A DNA stretch of 40,645 nucleotides from Paenibacillus tyrphae (GTDB taxonomy: Bacteria > Bacillota > Bacilli > Paenibacillales > NBRC-103111): NCBI RefSeq assembly GCF_024158745.1, contig NZ_JAMZAW010000041.1, positions 1-40,645 on the forward strand. Direction: 5' to 3'. The notes beneath the pieces were generated by a model. It ran no database searches, had not been told where the DNA came from, and was given only the letters and a program-made list of their open reading frames with translations. Of this stretch, positions 8,206 through 16,980 are shown piece by piece. The stretch's first letter is position 1. The number at the start of each line of letters is the position of its first letter. Made by a program: the position numbers and the translations under genes.

Positions 8206-8850
8206 ATGGATTTTTCAATCATCGAGCATTTGACAGAGGACAATATCAAGCATTGGCTGGAACAATACCGCTCCCTGGGGCCGCTGCCCGGCATCCTGCT
8301 CACGTTCGCCAAGTCGTTCGTTCCCCCGCTGCCTACGCTGGTCATCGTCGGAGTCAATGCGGCGGTGTACGGCTTATGGCTCGGCTTTCTGTATTCGTGG
8401 ATCGGCATGATCGCCGGATGCCTGACGACCTTCCTGATCATTCGTAAAGCGGCCGGCCATCCGTACTTCGAGCGGTGGAAGCGCAAGCCCAAAGTCGAAA
8501 AAAGCATGCGGTGGGTCCGCCACAACGGGTTCAGCTATGTGTTTCTGCTGAGCGTGTTTCCGGTCGGTCCGTTCGTGCTTGTCAATATGGCGGCCGCCGT
8601 CGCGCGCATGCGGCCGCATACGTTTCTGATTGCCGTGGCCGCCGGCAAAGCGATCATGATCTTCTCCGTTTCGTACATCGGGCACGATCTGGAGCGTTTC
8701 GTCCGCGAGCCGCTTCAACTGCTCTATGTGGTGTTGTTTATCGGGGGCTCGCTGTTCCTTAGCAAAAAAATCGAGGCTCATTTCACGAGGGTGGCTGCGG
8801 CCAAAGAGGAGCAGCGTAGTCTGAACGGACACGAGCGGGGAAGCGAATAG
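8206..8850 (+). CDS. TVP38/TMEM64 (DedA-superfamily) membrane protein
   Basis: An integral membrane protein of 214 residues with about five hydrophobic segments. Segments are visible near residues 28-50, 56-78, 103-127, 133-155 and 165-185. The family core is present: FAKSFVPPLPTLVIVGVNAAVYGLWLG-like text with the re-entrant Pro-rich segment, and a later FPVGPFVLVNMAAAVARM segment. Such proteins are linked to lipid scrambling or flippase-like activity and to membrane homeostasis; a precise substrate cannot be read here. Start ATG has a GGGTGAT site. The C-terminus is charged. It appears monocistronic and runs toward the next gene. Confidence 0.82.
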   Translation: MDFSIIEHLTEDNIKHWLEQYRSLGPLPGILLTFAKSFVPPLPTLVIVGVNAAVYGLWLGFLYSWIGMIAGCLTTFLIIRKAAGHPYFERWKRKPKVEKSMRWVRHNGFSYVFLLSVFPVGPFVLVNMAAAVARMRPHTFLIAVAAGKAIMIFSVSYIGHDLERFVREPLQLLYVVLFIGGSLFLSKKIEAHFTRVAAAKEEQRSLNGHERGSE

Positions 8851-8883
8851 AGTTCCCGCGCAACGCGCCAGAGGCAATGCTCC

Positions 8884-8901
8884 CTCCCCCTTGGGGGGGA
8901 G
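8884..8901. terminator. Hairpin between convergent genes
   Basis: CTCCCCC and GGGGGAG form a 7-bp GC-rich stem with a 4-base loop between two converging genes. Neither side has a T run, so termination strength is doubtful. Confidence 0.3.
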
Positions 8902-8917
8902 AAGCGGCTGTGACCGT

Positions 8918-9775
8918 TTATTCGCAAACCTTTTCCAGATCGGCCGTGCTGCCGATGCGATTCGCGTCATTGATTTGACAGCTTAGTTCCCTTCTATCTT
9001 TTTTAGACCTTATTTCAATCCACATCCTGTTGATACGCAAACTTTTCGCCAAATCAACCACGTTATGCACATTTTTCAACTCGTCCCCAACAGCTTTTCC
9101 ATCTTCCAAGCTTTCATATCGGACATCCAGATAAAGAAGCTGCCGGTTAATGGCTTCTTGAAAAGAAATATACTTGGGCCCAAAAATAATGGCATTCTCA
9201 TCCGGAAATTCTCCGTATAGGGAATGGTAGTCCGACACTTTGTTTATGCGGTATTTTTCCTCCGGCAGCAGCTCCTGCAGTTTCGGATAAACCGTCTCCT
9301 TCAGTTCGGCATTCCAAAAAGCTTGTACATAGTCGTCTCTAAACACGAACTGCTTGTTTTTCTCCGAAACATCCACACGGATCTTATAATCGGGTTTTGC
9401 AACAGAATGTACTTCAACATCGTAATGATCAATCGTACCGTTATACTCGACCTTTTCAATCCTGAATTCTTCCTGATATTTGTTTTTCAAATGAGTGGCC
9501 AATTCTTCCTGCACTCTCTTTTCCTCGGACGAGAATTGCTTGAAGATGGCATCCAGCATCAAAAAAACCATCCCGCCCATCAGCAAGTAGAGAACCACCA
9601 AAACGCAAAAGACGGCTGCAATAATAAAAAGTACGGTTTTGAGCGCCGCCTTAACGTATCTATTGGTTAAAAATTTATCCAGCAGCGTTGGTTCCTTATT
9701 TTCTTCCGCGATCCGTTTAAACTTGTCCGCACTTGAATTCATCGCTTCAAATAAATGCCGATCCATTCGCGTCAT
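8918..9775 (-). CDS. Hypothetical protein with one membrane segment
   Basis: I do not recognise this family. From the ATG at 9775 the product is about 285 residues: an N-terminal cytoplasmic part with charged residues, one long hydrophobic segment (LFIIAAVFCVLVVLYLLMGG, roughly residues 49-70), then a soluble region rich in Lys and Glu. The soluble part has a cystatin- or YwmB-like look (FRIEKVEYNGTIDHYDVEV, then further strand-like stretches), which would fit an extracytoplasmic domain, but this is only impression. An upstream ATG at 9835 keeps the frame open for 20 more residues but lies in the loop of a hairpin that looks like the terminator of the upstream gene, so the internal start is preferred. 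Neither start has a strong ribosome binding site. Confidence 0.6.
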   Translation of the reverse strand: MTRMDRHLFEAMNSSADKFKRIAEENKEPTLLDKFLTNRYVKAALKTVLFIIAAVFCVLVVLYLLMGGMVFLMLDAIFKQFSSEEKRVQEELATHLKNKYQEEFRIEKVEYNGTIDHYDVEVHSVAKPDYKIRVDVSEKNKQFVFRDDYVQAFWNAELKETVYPKLQELLPEEKYRINKVSDYHSLYGEFPDENAIIFGPKYISFQEAINRQLLYLDVRYESLEDGKAVGDELKNVHNVVDLAKSLRINRMWIEIRSKKDRRELSCQINDANRIGSTADLEKVCE

Positions 9776-9823
9776 CCCATTCTTTTCTATATGTATCTGT
9801 TCATCCTTCGGCAAAACGACGAA

Positions 9824-9847
9824 ATCCGGAAGCATAGGCTTCCGGAT
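9824..9847 (-). terminator. Terminator after the DeoR-family gene
   Basis: A perfect 10-bp inverted repeat (ATCCGGAAGC) with a 4-base loop is followed on the minus strand by TTCGTCGTTTT. A second, imperfect hairpin (CTCCC...GGGAG with GGGC/GCCC inside) lies just before it. Together they would end the AEP cluster transcript. Confidence 0.6.
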
Positions 9848-9935
9848 AGACTCCCGGGCTTGTGGCCCTCAGGGAGACGGTTTTCGTTTGGGCAGCGGCA
9901 GGCTGTACGGTTCCGCAAGGCAAGGCATTTGTTCC

Positions 9936-10721
9936 TTACAGGGCATGGATCCAAGTCACACCCGAAGTTTGAAGGTCGGCTTCCCATTCCTTCGGCATGT
10001 TCACATCGCTGATAATGATGTCGATTTCTTTGAGATCGGCCAGCTTGTAGAACTGTCCCTCGCCGATCTTCGAGCGGTCGGTCATGACGATCGATTGCTT
10101 GGAATGCTCGATCAGCTTGCGCGCGAGCTGCCCCCGCTCGGCGTCGAAGCTGGTAATTCCGCGGTTCACCATCATGCCGTCGATCGAGATAAACGCCTTG
10201 TCCGCATAAAACTGCTCGACCATCCGTTCGGCCATCGAGCCGGACACCCGCGCCTGCGCGGCATTGACCTTGCCCCCGATAAAATAAACGTCGCCGGAGA
10301 ACAGCTCCTTATTCTTGTAATCGATGAGCAGATACAACGCCGGGGCGGAGAAGGCCAGTACCGTAATATTTTTTTTGTTGAGCAAAAAATGGATCATCTG
10401 CTGGGTCGTCGTGCCGTCGTCGATGAAGATGACGTCGTTGTCTTCCACAAGAGACGCGGCTGCCCGACCGATCCGCTTCTTCTCCTCAGCGTACAGCTCT
10501 TCCCGCTTCAGGTGCGGCGGCTCTTCCCGCGCCAGGTTGATTTTGACCGCGCCGCCGTAGACCCGCTTCAGCTTGTTCTCCGCCTCCAGCTCCTCCAAAT
10601 ACCGGCGCACCGTCTCCGAGGACACCTTCAGCTTCTCTACCAGCTCAAACGTTTTTACTTTTCCTTCCAGGTTGAGCGTGTTCAAAATAAAATCCTTGCG
10701 TTCTTCCCCCACCAAAGACAT
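9936..10721 (-). CDS. DeoR-family transcriptional regulator of the AEP cluster
   Basis: A DNA-binding protein of about 261 residues. The N-terminal DeoR helix-turn-helix is clear (ERKDFILNTL, then FELVEKLKVSSETVRRYLEE and the wing LKRVYGGAV). The C-terminal part is the DeoR sensor domain with the phosphosugar-type loop (IFIDDGTTTQQM) and the family's DKAFISIDGM and RSKIG stretches. Start is ATG at 10721 because GGAGG lies 9 bases upstream; a TTG three codons earlier abuts that site. It is the last gene of the leftward AEP cluster, 84 bases after phnW. Control of this cluster by it is inferred from position. Gram-negative AEP clusters more often carry GntR- or LysR-type regulators, so a DeoR member is notable. 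Confidence 0.85.
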   Translation of the reverse strand: MSLVGEERKDFILNTLNLEGKVKTFELVEKLKVSSETVRRYLEELEAENKLKRVYGGAVKINLAREEPPHLKREELYAEEKKRIGRAAASLVEDNDVIFIDDGTTTQQMIHFLLNKKNITVLAFSAPALYLLIDYKNKELFSGDVYFIGGKVNAAQARVSGSMAERMVEQFYADKAFISIDGMMVNRGITSFDAERGQLARKLIEHSKQSIVMTDRSKIGEGQFYKLADLKEIDIIISDVNMPKEWEADLQTSGVTWIHAL

Positions 10722-10805
10722 TCGGCGCAACCTCCAGCCCTGCGTATGATACTTGCATTATAGCACCCGAGCGCCGCGGCTTACACGATTTTCCGGTCCG
10801 CCGCT

Positions 10806-11933
10806 TTACAACCAGAACCGGTTGCGCCCGATCGCCTCCAGCAGCCGCCCGATATCGTCCGCATGCACATCCCCGATGTTGCCGATGCGGAACGTGTCCG
10901 CGGACGAGATTTTGCCCGGATACAGAACGAAGCCTTCGAGCTTCATTCGCGCGTAAAATTCCGCAAACGAAAACTGCGGATGCGCCGGGTACACAAACGA
11001 AGTAATGATCGGCGATTGGCACGAGGCCGGAAGCAGCGCTTGAAACCCAAGCTCCTCCATCCCCCGCACCAGCAGGCGCTGATTGTTCTCGTACCGCTGC
11101 TGCCGCTTCGCGATGCCTCCCTCGTCCTCCAGCTCCAGAAGCGCTTCGTGGAACGCGTGCACGACATGGGTCGGCGAGGTGAACCGCCACTTGCCCTGCT
11201 GCCGCTCCATCGTCTCCCATTGATCGTACAGATCGAGCGAGAGCGACCGGGCGCGTCCGGCGCAGGCAGTCAGCTCCTCCGTCTTCGCGATGACGAAACC
11301 GAAGCCGGGGACGCCTTGGATACACTTGTTGCTGCTGCTGATCAAAAAATCGATGCCGAGCGCCGCCACGTCGATGGCGATGCCGCCGAAGCTGCTCATC
11401 GCATCGGCGATCAGCGTCTTGCCGTGCTTCTTCGCCGTCCGGGCGATGTCCTCCAGCGGATTGCGCATCCCGGTCGTCGTCTCCGTATGAACGACGGCCA
11501 CATGCGTAATGTCCGGCTGCGCGGCCAAGACGGCTTCCAAGGCGGCTGCGTCCGCAGGCGTCGTCTCGCCGAGCGCGATCCGAACGGTCGAAATGCACAG
11601 CCGCTCCGCCATTTGCGCGATCCGCTCGCCGTAAGCCCCGTTAATGAGGACCGCCAGCTTGCCGTCCGTAGGGATCGCCGAGCCGATCACCGATTCCACG
11701 ACGAATGTGCCGCTTCCCTGCATCAGCACGGCCGTATACCGATCCGTCTCCGTCGTCGCCAGCCGGACCAGCCTGCCGCGAATGTCCTGTACTAAGTCGT
11801 TGTATTCGCGGTCCCACGTACACCAATCCTTCAGCATGGCCGCCTTCACCCGCTTCGTCGTGGACAAAGGTCCCGGCGTCAGCAGCAAGTATGGATTATC
11901 CGGCATCGCCGGAATGGTCATCGTTTCTGTCAT
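10806..11933 (-). CDS. phnW: 2-Aminoethylphosphonate:pyruvate aminotransferase PhnW
   Basis: This PLP enzyme converts 2-aminoethylphosphonate plus pyruvate to phosphonoacetaldehyde plus alanine, the first step of AEP breakdown. The 375 residues show the class V aminotransferase pattern: YLLLTPGPLSTT at residues 15-26, MQGSGTFVVE at 71-80, the PLP-contacting Asp177 in LIADAMSSFGG, and the Schiff-base Lys203 in SSSNKCIQGVPG. The arginine of the C-terminal FRIGNIGD stretch fits substrate binding. Length is normal. The upstream phnX stop codon sits inside the ribosome binding site (AAAGGATGA), with 6 bases between the genes, so translation is probably coupled. Confidence 0.95.
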   Translation of the reverse strand: MTETMTIPAMPDNPYLLLTPGPLSTTKRVKAAMLKDWCTWDREYNDLVQDIRGRLVRLATTETDRYTAVLMQGSGTFVVESVIGSAIPTDGKLAVLINGAYGERIAQMAERLCISTVRIALGETTPADAAALEAVLAAQPDITHVAVVHTETTTGMRNPLEDIARTAKKHGKTLIADAMSSFGGIAIDVAALGIDFLISSSNKCIQGVPGFGFVIAKTEELTACAGRARSLSLDLYDQWETMERQQGKWRFTSPTHVVHAFHEALLELEDEGGIAKRQQRYENNQRLLVRGMEELGFQALLPASCQSPIITSFVYPAHPQFSFAEFYARMKLEGFVLYPGKISSADTFRIGNIGDVHADDIGRLLEAIGRNRFWL

Positions 11934-11939
11934 GAGAGT

Positions 11940-12767
11940 TCATCCTTTCAATGCGGCTGCTGTGGAGCATGGGGATTCCCCTGCCGCCAAGCGCCGGTTA
12001 ATGTCTGCAATGACCGGGTCCAATGCGCCGATGGAGTCAATGACGTAGTGTGCGCCCTCCGACCGGTAGCGCCGCCCGATCTCTTCCAGCTTCCGCTGAA
12101 GAACGGCAGGATCGCATGCGTTTACTTCCGCCTCGGTCATGCCGAGCTCACTGCTGCCTTTCAGAATACCGACCGTCCATGTCCCGGCGTTCAGTCCTTC
12201 GCGGATATCGCTGATCGTATCTCCGACTTTGACAATATGCTTCATCGGATAAATACCGAGCCGGATTGCGTTCTCGTAGATCATCCACGGATACGGTCGG
12301 CCCGCAGACATTTCGTCCGGCGTTACCAGCCCGTCCGGCGCATAGCCCTGCTTCTTCGCTTCGGCGGCGACGATCTCCATCATCTCCGTCGTATATCCCG
12401 TGGTCGAGCCGACCTTGATCCCCTGCGACCGCAGCCGCGCCACTAGTTCAATCGCTCCCCGAATCGGGGTCGCATACTGCTTCAGGATGCCGAACAGCAT
12501 CAGCTCGAAATCCGCGTACAGCGAATCGACATCGGCTTCCTCCGGCGTCCGGCCGAAGGCCGCCTTCCACTGCTCCGCCACGCTGTTCAGGCGGCAAAGC
12601 TCGCGCAGATGGTCCCGCTTCAGCATCCCCATCGGCCCGCGCGCTTCCTCGGCGGTCAGCGCAATGCCCCGCTTCGCGAACACTTCCACGAATACCGCCA
12701 CCGGTGCGAAGCAGCCGTAATCCACAGCGGTTCCCGCCCAATCCAAAATGACTCCTTGTACCGTCAT
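11940..12767 (-). CDS. phnX: Phosphonoacetaldehyde hydrolase (phosphonatase) PhnX
   Basis: A HAD-superfamily enzyme that splits phosphonoacetaldehyde into acetaldehyde and phosphate. The nucleophile loop ILDWAGTAVDYG places Asp9 as nucleophile. Lys50 in GPMGMLKRDHL is the Schiff-base lysine typical of phosphonatase. Later HAD motifs are visible (GSTTGYT near residue 117, and VKVGDTISDIREG near residue 180). The 275-residue length is normal. Start ATG has GGGAGG upstream, and the permease stop lies 18 bases before it. Together with PhnW this gives the complete two-step AEP degradation route, releasing phosphate in the cytoplasm. Confidence 0.95.
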   Translation of the reverse strand: MTVQGVILDWAGTAVDYGCFAPVAVFVEVFAKRGIALTAEEARGPMGMLKRDHLRELCRLNSVAEQWKAAFGRTPEEADVDSLYADFELMLFGILKQYATPIRGAIELVARLRSQGIKVGSTTGYTTEMMEIVAAEAKKQGYAPDGLVTPDEMSAGRPYPWMIYENAIRLGIYPMKHIVKVGDTISDIREGLNAGTWTVGILKGSSELGMTEAEVNACDPAVLQRKLEEIGRRYRSEGAHYVIDSIGALDPVIADINRRLAAGESPCSTAAALKG

Positions 12768-12785
12768 ATCTTGATTCCTCCCGTA

Positions 12786-14498
12786 TTATTTGTGCATTTG
12801 CCAAGCTTCCGTCCGCCGCCTCACGCCCCGCAAAATCAGCTCGTAAAGCAGCCGGATGGCGATATTCGTTCCCAGGATCAGCACCGACATAGCCGCCGCG
12901 GCCGCCGTATCGCCCGCATCGTCCATATGGACGATAGAAACCGCCGCCAGCTTAAAGTCCGGCGAAGTCAGGAAGACGAGCGCCGATACCGTTACCATGG
13001 AGTTGACGAAGAAGTACATCGCCATCTCGATAATGGCCGGCAGCGACAGCGGCACCGTCACCTTGAGGAACGTCCGGTAGAACGGCACCCGCATCGACTC
13101 CGCCACCAGCTCGAACTCCTTGTCTTGCTTCTTCAGCGTCGTCATTGCCGTGATGAAGGGCACCGAGAAAAAGTGAACGACATTTGCCAACACCAGAATG
13201 GCTACGGTGCCGTACATCGGGTGCAGCGGGTTGTCCAGCGCGTTGAAGAAGAAAATGTACGCCAGTCCGATGACCATGCCGGGCAGCGACAGCGGCAGGA
13301 TGGCCAAGAAATAGCCGAGCTGCCGGGCGCTTCGCAGCATCCGCGTTTTTTCGATCAAGTACGCCGTGACGAACGCGAACAGCGTGCCCAGGACTGCCGT
13401 CAGCAGCGAGAGAACCAAGCTGTTCCAGAACGGCTCGAACCCGGCCGCCGCCATCGCGGAAAAATCAAAATGCTTGAGCGACAGCGTCAGGTTGTAAGGC
13501 CATACGTTCACCAAGGAAGCATAAACGATCGTCAGCAGCGGAATGAGAATTCCGATGGACATCAGCGCGCAGAACAGCGTGAACAGCATGTCCCGCAGGC
13601 GGCCGTTCGCAATGCGGTACGGCGTCGATTTGGACGTGATCAGCGCACTTTGCTTGCGCTGCACGAGCCGGTCCACCACGAACGCGACAACCGCCGGGAT
13701 CGTCAGCAGAATGCCGACCGCCGCGCCCATGGACATGTTTTGCTGCCCGATCACCTGCTTATAAATATCCGTCGCGAGCACGTTGAACTTCCCGCCGATG
13801 ACCTGCGGCGCGCCGAAATCAGTGAAGCACGCGGTGAAGCAGACGAAGATGGCGCTGATCAGCCCGAACTTGACCGACGGCAGCGTCACCGTGAGCAGCC
13901 GCTTGAGCCTTCCCGCGCCGAGCGTTTCCGCCGCTTCGTACAGCCGGTAATCGGTCACGGCCAGCGACGCCGCCAGGATGAGAAACGCCTGCGGGAACAA
14001 GTAGATGACCTCCGCCAGGATGATGCCGACCGGGCCGTACAGCTCGATTTTAAACCCCGGCACCAGTCCGAACAGTCCGTTCGTGACAAGCCCTTGGTTG
14101 CCGAACAAATACGTCAACGCGATTCCGTGCATCATCGTAGGCGCGAACAACGGCACAAGCGCGATCGTTTTGAAAAACGCCTTGCCCCGGATCGCCGTCC
14201 GGATGACCCCGTACGCGTAGAAGAACGCCAGCGTAACGGCGATGACCGTCGAAACGACGGAGACGTAGATCGTATTCGTTAGCGACTGGGACAGCGCCGG
14301 CGTCGAGAAGTAACGCACAAAGTTAGCCAGCCCCACGAAAGCTCCTTCACGGTCCAGGAACGCCTTGGCGAACAAGACGCCCAGAGGAAACAAAACGGAC
14401 GTGAGCAGCAGCAGGACGACGATGACGACAAGCGACATCTGCCAGAGCTCCGCGCCCCCCGCTTTCGGGCTGAGCGCCCGGGTTCGTGCAGTCCACAT
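12786..14498 (-). CDS. Fused ABC permease, probable 2-aminoethylphosphonate importer
   Basis: A 570-residue protein made of two permease halves in one chain, like the iron(III)-type FbpB permeases. Each half has about six membrane segments and its own EAA-type docking loop (YEAAETLGAGRLKRLLTVTLP near residue 200, and AESMRVPFYRTFLKVTVPLS near residue 485). The frame stays open upstream to 15236, but that stretch lies inside the ATPase gene in another frame and is not real. The ATG at 14498 has AAGGAG 8 bases upstream. It begins 23 bases after the ATPase stop and ends 18 bases before phnX. Substrate is inferred from phnW and phnX in the same operon. Confidence 0.9.
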   Translation of the reverse strand: MWTARTRALSPKAGGAELWQMSLVVIVVLLLLTSVLFPLGVLFAKAFLDREGAFVGLANFVRYFSTPALSQSLTNTIYVSVVSTVIAVTLAFFYAYGVIRTAIRGKAFFKTIALVPLFAPTMMHGIALTYLFGNQGLVTNGLFGLVPGFKIELYGPVGIILAEVIYLFPQAFLILAASLAVTDYRLYEAAETLGAGRLKRLLTVTLPSVKFGLISAIFVCFTACFTDFGAPQVIGGKFNVLATDIYKQVIGQQNMSMGAAVGILLTIPAVVAFVVDRLVQRKQSALITSKSTPYRIANGRLRDMLFTLFCALMSIGILIPLLTIVYASLVNVWPYNLTLSLKHFDFSAMAAAGFEPFWNSLVLSLLTAVLGTLFAFVTAYLIEKTRMLRSARQLGYFLAILPLSLPGMVIGLAYIFFFNALDNPLHPMYGTVAILVLANVVHFFSVPFITAMTTLKKQDKEFELVAESMRVPFYRTFLKVTVPLSLPAIIEMAMYFFVNSMVTVSALVFLTSPDFKLAAVSIVHMDDAGDTAAAAAMSVLILGTNIAIRLLYELILRGVRRRTEAWQMHK

Positions 14499-14521
14499 GA
14501 TGAAATCTCCTTCGCTTGGAT

Positions 14522-15550
14522 TCAATGGGCCAAGGCTTCCGCCTGGAACGACAGCAGCTTCTCCGCGGGCACCTTCAGCAGGACGCGGGCGTCTTTGGCC
14601 AGCGGCAGCTCGCGGGAGGCTTGGGCGGGAACGTCCACCGTTACCAGCTCGCCTGCGCCGGAGTGCAGCATTTGGAGATTCAGCCGGTAGAACGGACCGC
14701 GGAATTCGACGTTCCGGACGATAGCCGGGATGCCTTCGCCCGCATCGCCCGCTCTGACCTCGATATGCTCCGGCCGGACGGCGATCGCTTGCTTGCCTTC
14801 CCGCCCTGCTTGCCATACCCCGTCTTCCAGAAAGTTGATCGCCCCGACAAAATCGGCGACGAACGGAGAGTTCGGGCGATCGTACACATCCTGCGGCGTG
14901 CCGGTCTGAACGACCTCCGCATTGTTCATGACGACGATCCGGTCGGCCATCGTTAGCGCCTCTTCCTGATCGTGCGTCACCATGATGGTCGTAATGCCGA
15001 GCTTGGTCTGCAGCTCGCGGATTTCCTGCCGCAGCTTCACGCGCACCTTCGCGTCCAAAGCCGACAACGGCTCGTCCAGCAGCAGCATGTCCGGCGACAG
15101 TACGATGGCGCGGGCCAAAGCGATGCGCTGCTGCTGGCCGCCCGATAGCTGGGACGGATAGCGCTGCATGACATGCTCCAGATCGATCAGCGCGAACGCC
15201 TCGCGCACCTTGAAGTCGATATCTTTCTTGGACCACTTCTTGTTCTGCAGCCCGTAAGCGACGTTCTGGTAAGCCGTCAGGTTCGGGAACAAGGCGTATG
15301 ATTGGAAGACCATGCCGAAGTTCCGTTTCGCGGGCGGCAAAGCGGTGATATCCTTCCCGTCGACGGCAATCCGTCCTTCGGTCGGGCTTTCGAGACCGGC
15401 GATCAAGCGCAGCAGCGTCGTTTTGCCGCAGCCGCTCGGCCCGAGCAGGCAGACGAATTCGTTTTTGTACATATCGAGATTAACCTGTTTCAACGCCGTG
15501 AACGAACCGAATGATTTGGACAACTGCCGGATCGATAAATACGGTTGCAT
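14522..15550 (-). CDS. ABC transporter ATP-binding protein, probable 2-aminoethylphosphonate importer
   Basis: The energy-coupling subunit for the neighbouring fused permease. In 342 residues it shows Walker A (GPSGCGKTT, about 38-46), Q-loop (NFGMVFQSYALFP), signature LSGGQQQR (about 134-141), Walker B plus D-loop (MLLLDEPLSALD) and the switch His in MVTHDQEEA. The C-terminal third is a TOBE-type regulatory domain as in the spermidine/iron/phosphonate group. Start ATG follows GGAGG by 5 bases. It is the first gene of the unit ATPase-permease-phnX-phnW-deoR. A promoter-like region and a T-rich element lie upstream, separating it from the binding protein gene. Confidence 0.92.
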   Translation of the reverse strand: MQPYLSIRQLSKSFGSFTALKQVNLDMYKNEFVCLLGPSGCGKTTLLRLIAGLESPTEGRIAVDGKDITALPPAKRNFGMVFQSYALFPNLTAYQNVAYGLQNKKWSKKDIDFKVREAFALIDLEHVMQRYPSQLSGGQQQRIALARAIVLSPDMLLLDEPLSALDAKVRVKLRQEIRELQTKLGITTIMVTHDQEEALTMADRIVVMNNAEVVQTGTPQDVYDRPNSPFVADFVGAINFLEDGVWQAGREGKQAIAVRPEHIEVRAGDAGEGIPAIVRNVEFRGPFYRLNLQMLHSGAGELVTVDVPAQASRELPLAKDARVLLKVPAEKLLSFQAEALAH

Positions 15551-15660
15551 AAGAGCCTCCTTCAGACCGGCCCGCAGGAGACCGGCTTGCTTGCTTTCAG
15601 TTCAAGTATAGGCTGGTTTTGTTAACGGAGTATCAAACGCAAGTAAAGATTATGTTATTT

Positions 15661-15680
15661 GTTTTGTTTTGTTGTATTTA
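15661..15680. promoter_or_regulatory. T-rich element upstream of the ATPase gene (copy 1)
   Basis: GTTTTGTTTTGT at 15661-15672 is followed by TGTATTTA. The same 12-mer plus a similar flank occurs upstream of the binding protein gene at 17012. A TATACT box (minus strand, 15606-15611) lies about 55 bases closer to the gene. Repeated TGTTTT-type sequences are known operators for several Gram-positive DeoR proteins, so this may be where the cluster's DeoR protein binds. Confidence 0.4.
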
Positions 15681-15705
15681 TGTTGTTTTCATGAGAGAAG
15701 TTGGC

Positions 15706-15738
15706 AAAAAAAGCGCAGAACCTGCGGCTCCGCGCTTT
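15706..15738 (-). terminator. Terminator after the AEP binding protein gene
   Basis: On the minus strand AAAGCGC and GCGCTTT pair around a 15-base loop and are followed by a run of T (TTTTTTT counted with the stem end). It would end most transcripts of the binding protein gene before the ATPase gene. Confidence 0.75.
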
Positions 15739-15770
15739 CATTTGGTTGCGATTTGTTCGTTTGCGTACTA

Positions 15771-16880
15771 TTATTTCTTGGCTTCGCTCTTGTTGTCGTA
15801 GCGTTTGCTCCACTCGTTCAAGACGCTTTCGCGGTTTTTGGCCGCTTCGTTCAGGTCGTTCTTGATCAATTGCTTGATCGGGTCTTGTTCATAGCCTTCC
15901 GGAATTTGGCTGCCGTCGCTCTTCACCGCCAAAATCGCAAAGTTTTTGCCATATTCCTTCATGGCGTCGTCGCTGATGGCCCAATCGAGGAAATCTTTGG
16001 CCGCCTGCTTGACGGTCTTCTTCTTCAGCAGCGCATTGGCTTCCACATCCCAGCCGGAGCCTTCCTTCGGAAACACGACCTCGACCGGAGCGCCGGTTTT
16101 CTTCTCTTGGATCCCGCGGTAGCCGAAGGAGATCCCGATCGGATATTCGCCCGTTCCGGCCATCTTCGCCGGTTTGGAGCCGGAATGCACATACATTGCG
16201 ATGTTGTCGTGAAGCTTGTCCATGTACGCCCACGCTTTGTCCTTGCCTTCCAACTGCACCAGTCCCGACACGGTCAGGAAGCCGGTTCCGGAGGAGGCGG
16301 GATTCGACATCGTAATCAAGCCCTTGTACTCCGGCTTAATCAAATCGGCATAGCTTTGCGGAACCGGCAAGCCGCGCTTCTCCATCTCTTTCTTGTTCAC
16401 GATAAACGCCGTTTCCCAGGCGTCGATCCCGACCCAGCGCGTCGGGCTGTTCTTATCCTTGAAGTCCGGTTGTACTCGGTCGACACCCTTCGGCGAGTAC
16501 CCTTCGAGCATCCCCTTCTGATCCAGCACGAGCAGGCTCGTTGCGGCAAGCCCCCACACGACGTCAGCTTGCGGGTTATCCTTCTCGGCGATCAGCTTCG
16601 CCGTAATGATGCCCGTCGAATCGCGAACGATGTTCAGCTTCACGTCAGGGTACTTCGCTTTATACGTCTCCAGATATTTTTTGATCTGATCGTCTTCCAG
16701 CGCGGTATAAACCGTGAGCTCTTTGCTTTTCGTATCGATGCCCGCATCGGCGCCGGCGCTTCCGGTATTGCCCGCTCCCGCAGCTTGCCCCTTTGGCGCA
16801 GGCTCCGTTTTTCCGCAAGCGGCCAGCAGCATGGAAATCGCCAGCATAAGGATCATCATAAGCGATAAAGACTTTTTCAC
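15771..16880 (-). CDS. ABC transporter binding lipoprotein, probable 2-aminoethylphosphonate
   Basis: A 369-residue extracellular solute-binding lipoprotein with lipobox LLAAC (Cys22). The mature part follows the iron(III)/AEP binding-protein pattern: ELTVYTALEDDQIKKYLETY near residue 53, WGLAATSLLVLDQKGMLEGY near residue 106, and PKEGSGWDVEANALLKK near residue 255. Regular Lys/Asp-rich text and the neighbours point to 2-aminoethylphosphonate. It is expressed apart from the rest of the uptake genes: its own T-rich upstream region and terminator flank it. That arrangement would give an excess of binding protein over membrane subunits. Confidence 0.88.
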   Translation of the reverse strand: MKKSLSLMMILMLAISMLLAACGKTEPAPKGQAAGAGNTGSAGADAGIDTKSKELTVYTALEDDQIKKYLETYKAKYPDVKLNIVRDSTGIITAKLIAEKDNPQADVVWGLAATSLLVLDQKGMLEGYSPKGVDRVQPDFKDKNSPTRWVGIDAWETAFIVNKKEMEKRGLPVPQSYADLIKPEYKGLITMSNPASSGTGFLTVSGLVQLEGKDKAWAYMDKLHDNIAMYVHSGSKPAKMAGTGEYPIGISFGYRGIQEKKTGAPVEVVFPKEGSGWDVEANALLKKKTVKQAAKDFLDWAISDDAMKEYGKNFAILAVKSDGSQIPEGYEQDPIKQLIKNDLNEAAKNRESVLNEWSKRYDNKSEAKK

Positions 16881-16980
16881 GTCATGTTCTCTCCTTTAAT
16901 TGGATATGACACCTTGGGCTTAGCCCGTTATCCTAACTATAAGAGAGTTTTGTAAAATACATATTAAATGCACGTTAAGT

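Noticed and set aside
12609..14282. 557-codon open frame on the plus strand
   Set aside because: It lies opposite the start of phnX and most of the fused permease. Its product is extremely rich in Arg, His, Gln and Asp, typical of the antisense of GC-rich membrane protein genes.
14499..15236. N-terminal 246 codons of the long open frame that includes the permease
   Set aside because: This part overlaps the ATPase gene in another frame and gives Arg/Gly/Ala-rich text; the permease has its own well-placed start at 14498.
15669..16868. 399-codon open frame on the plus strand
   Set aside because: It is the antisense of the AEP binding protein gene, has no ribosome binding site and no recognisable domain.
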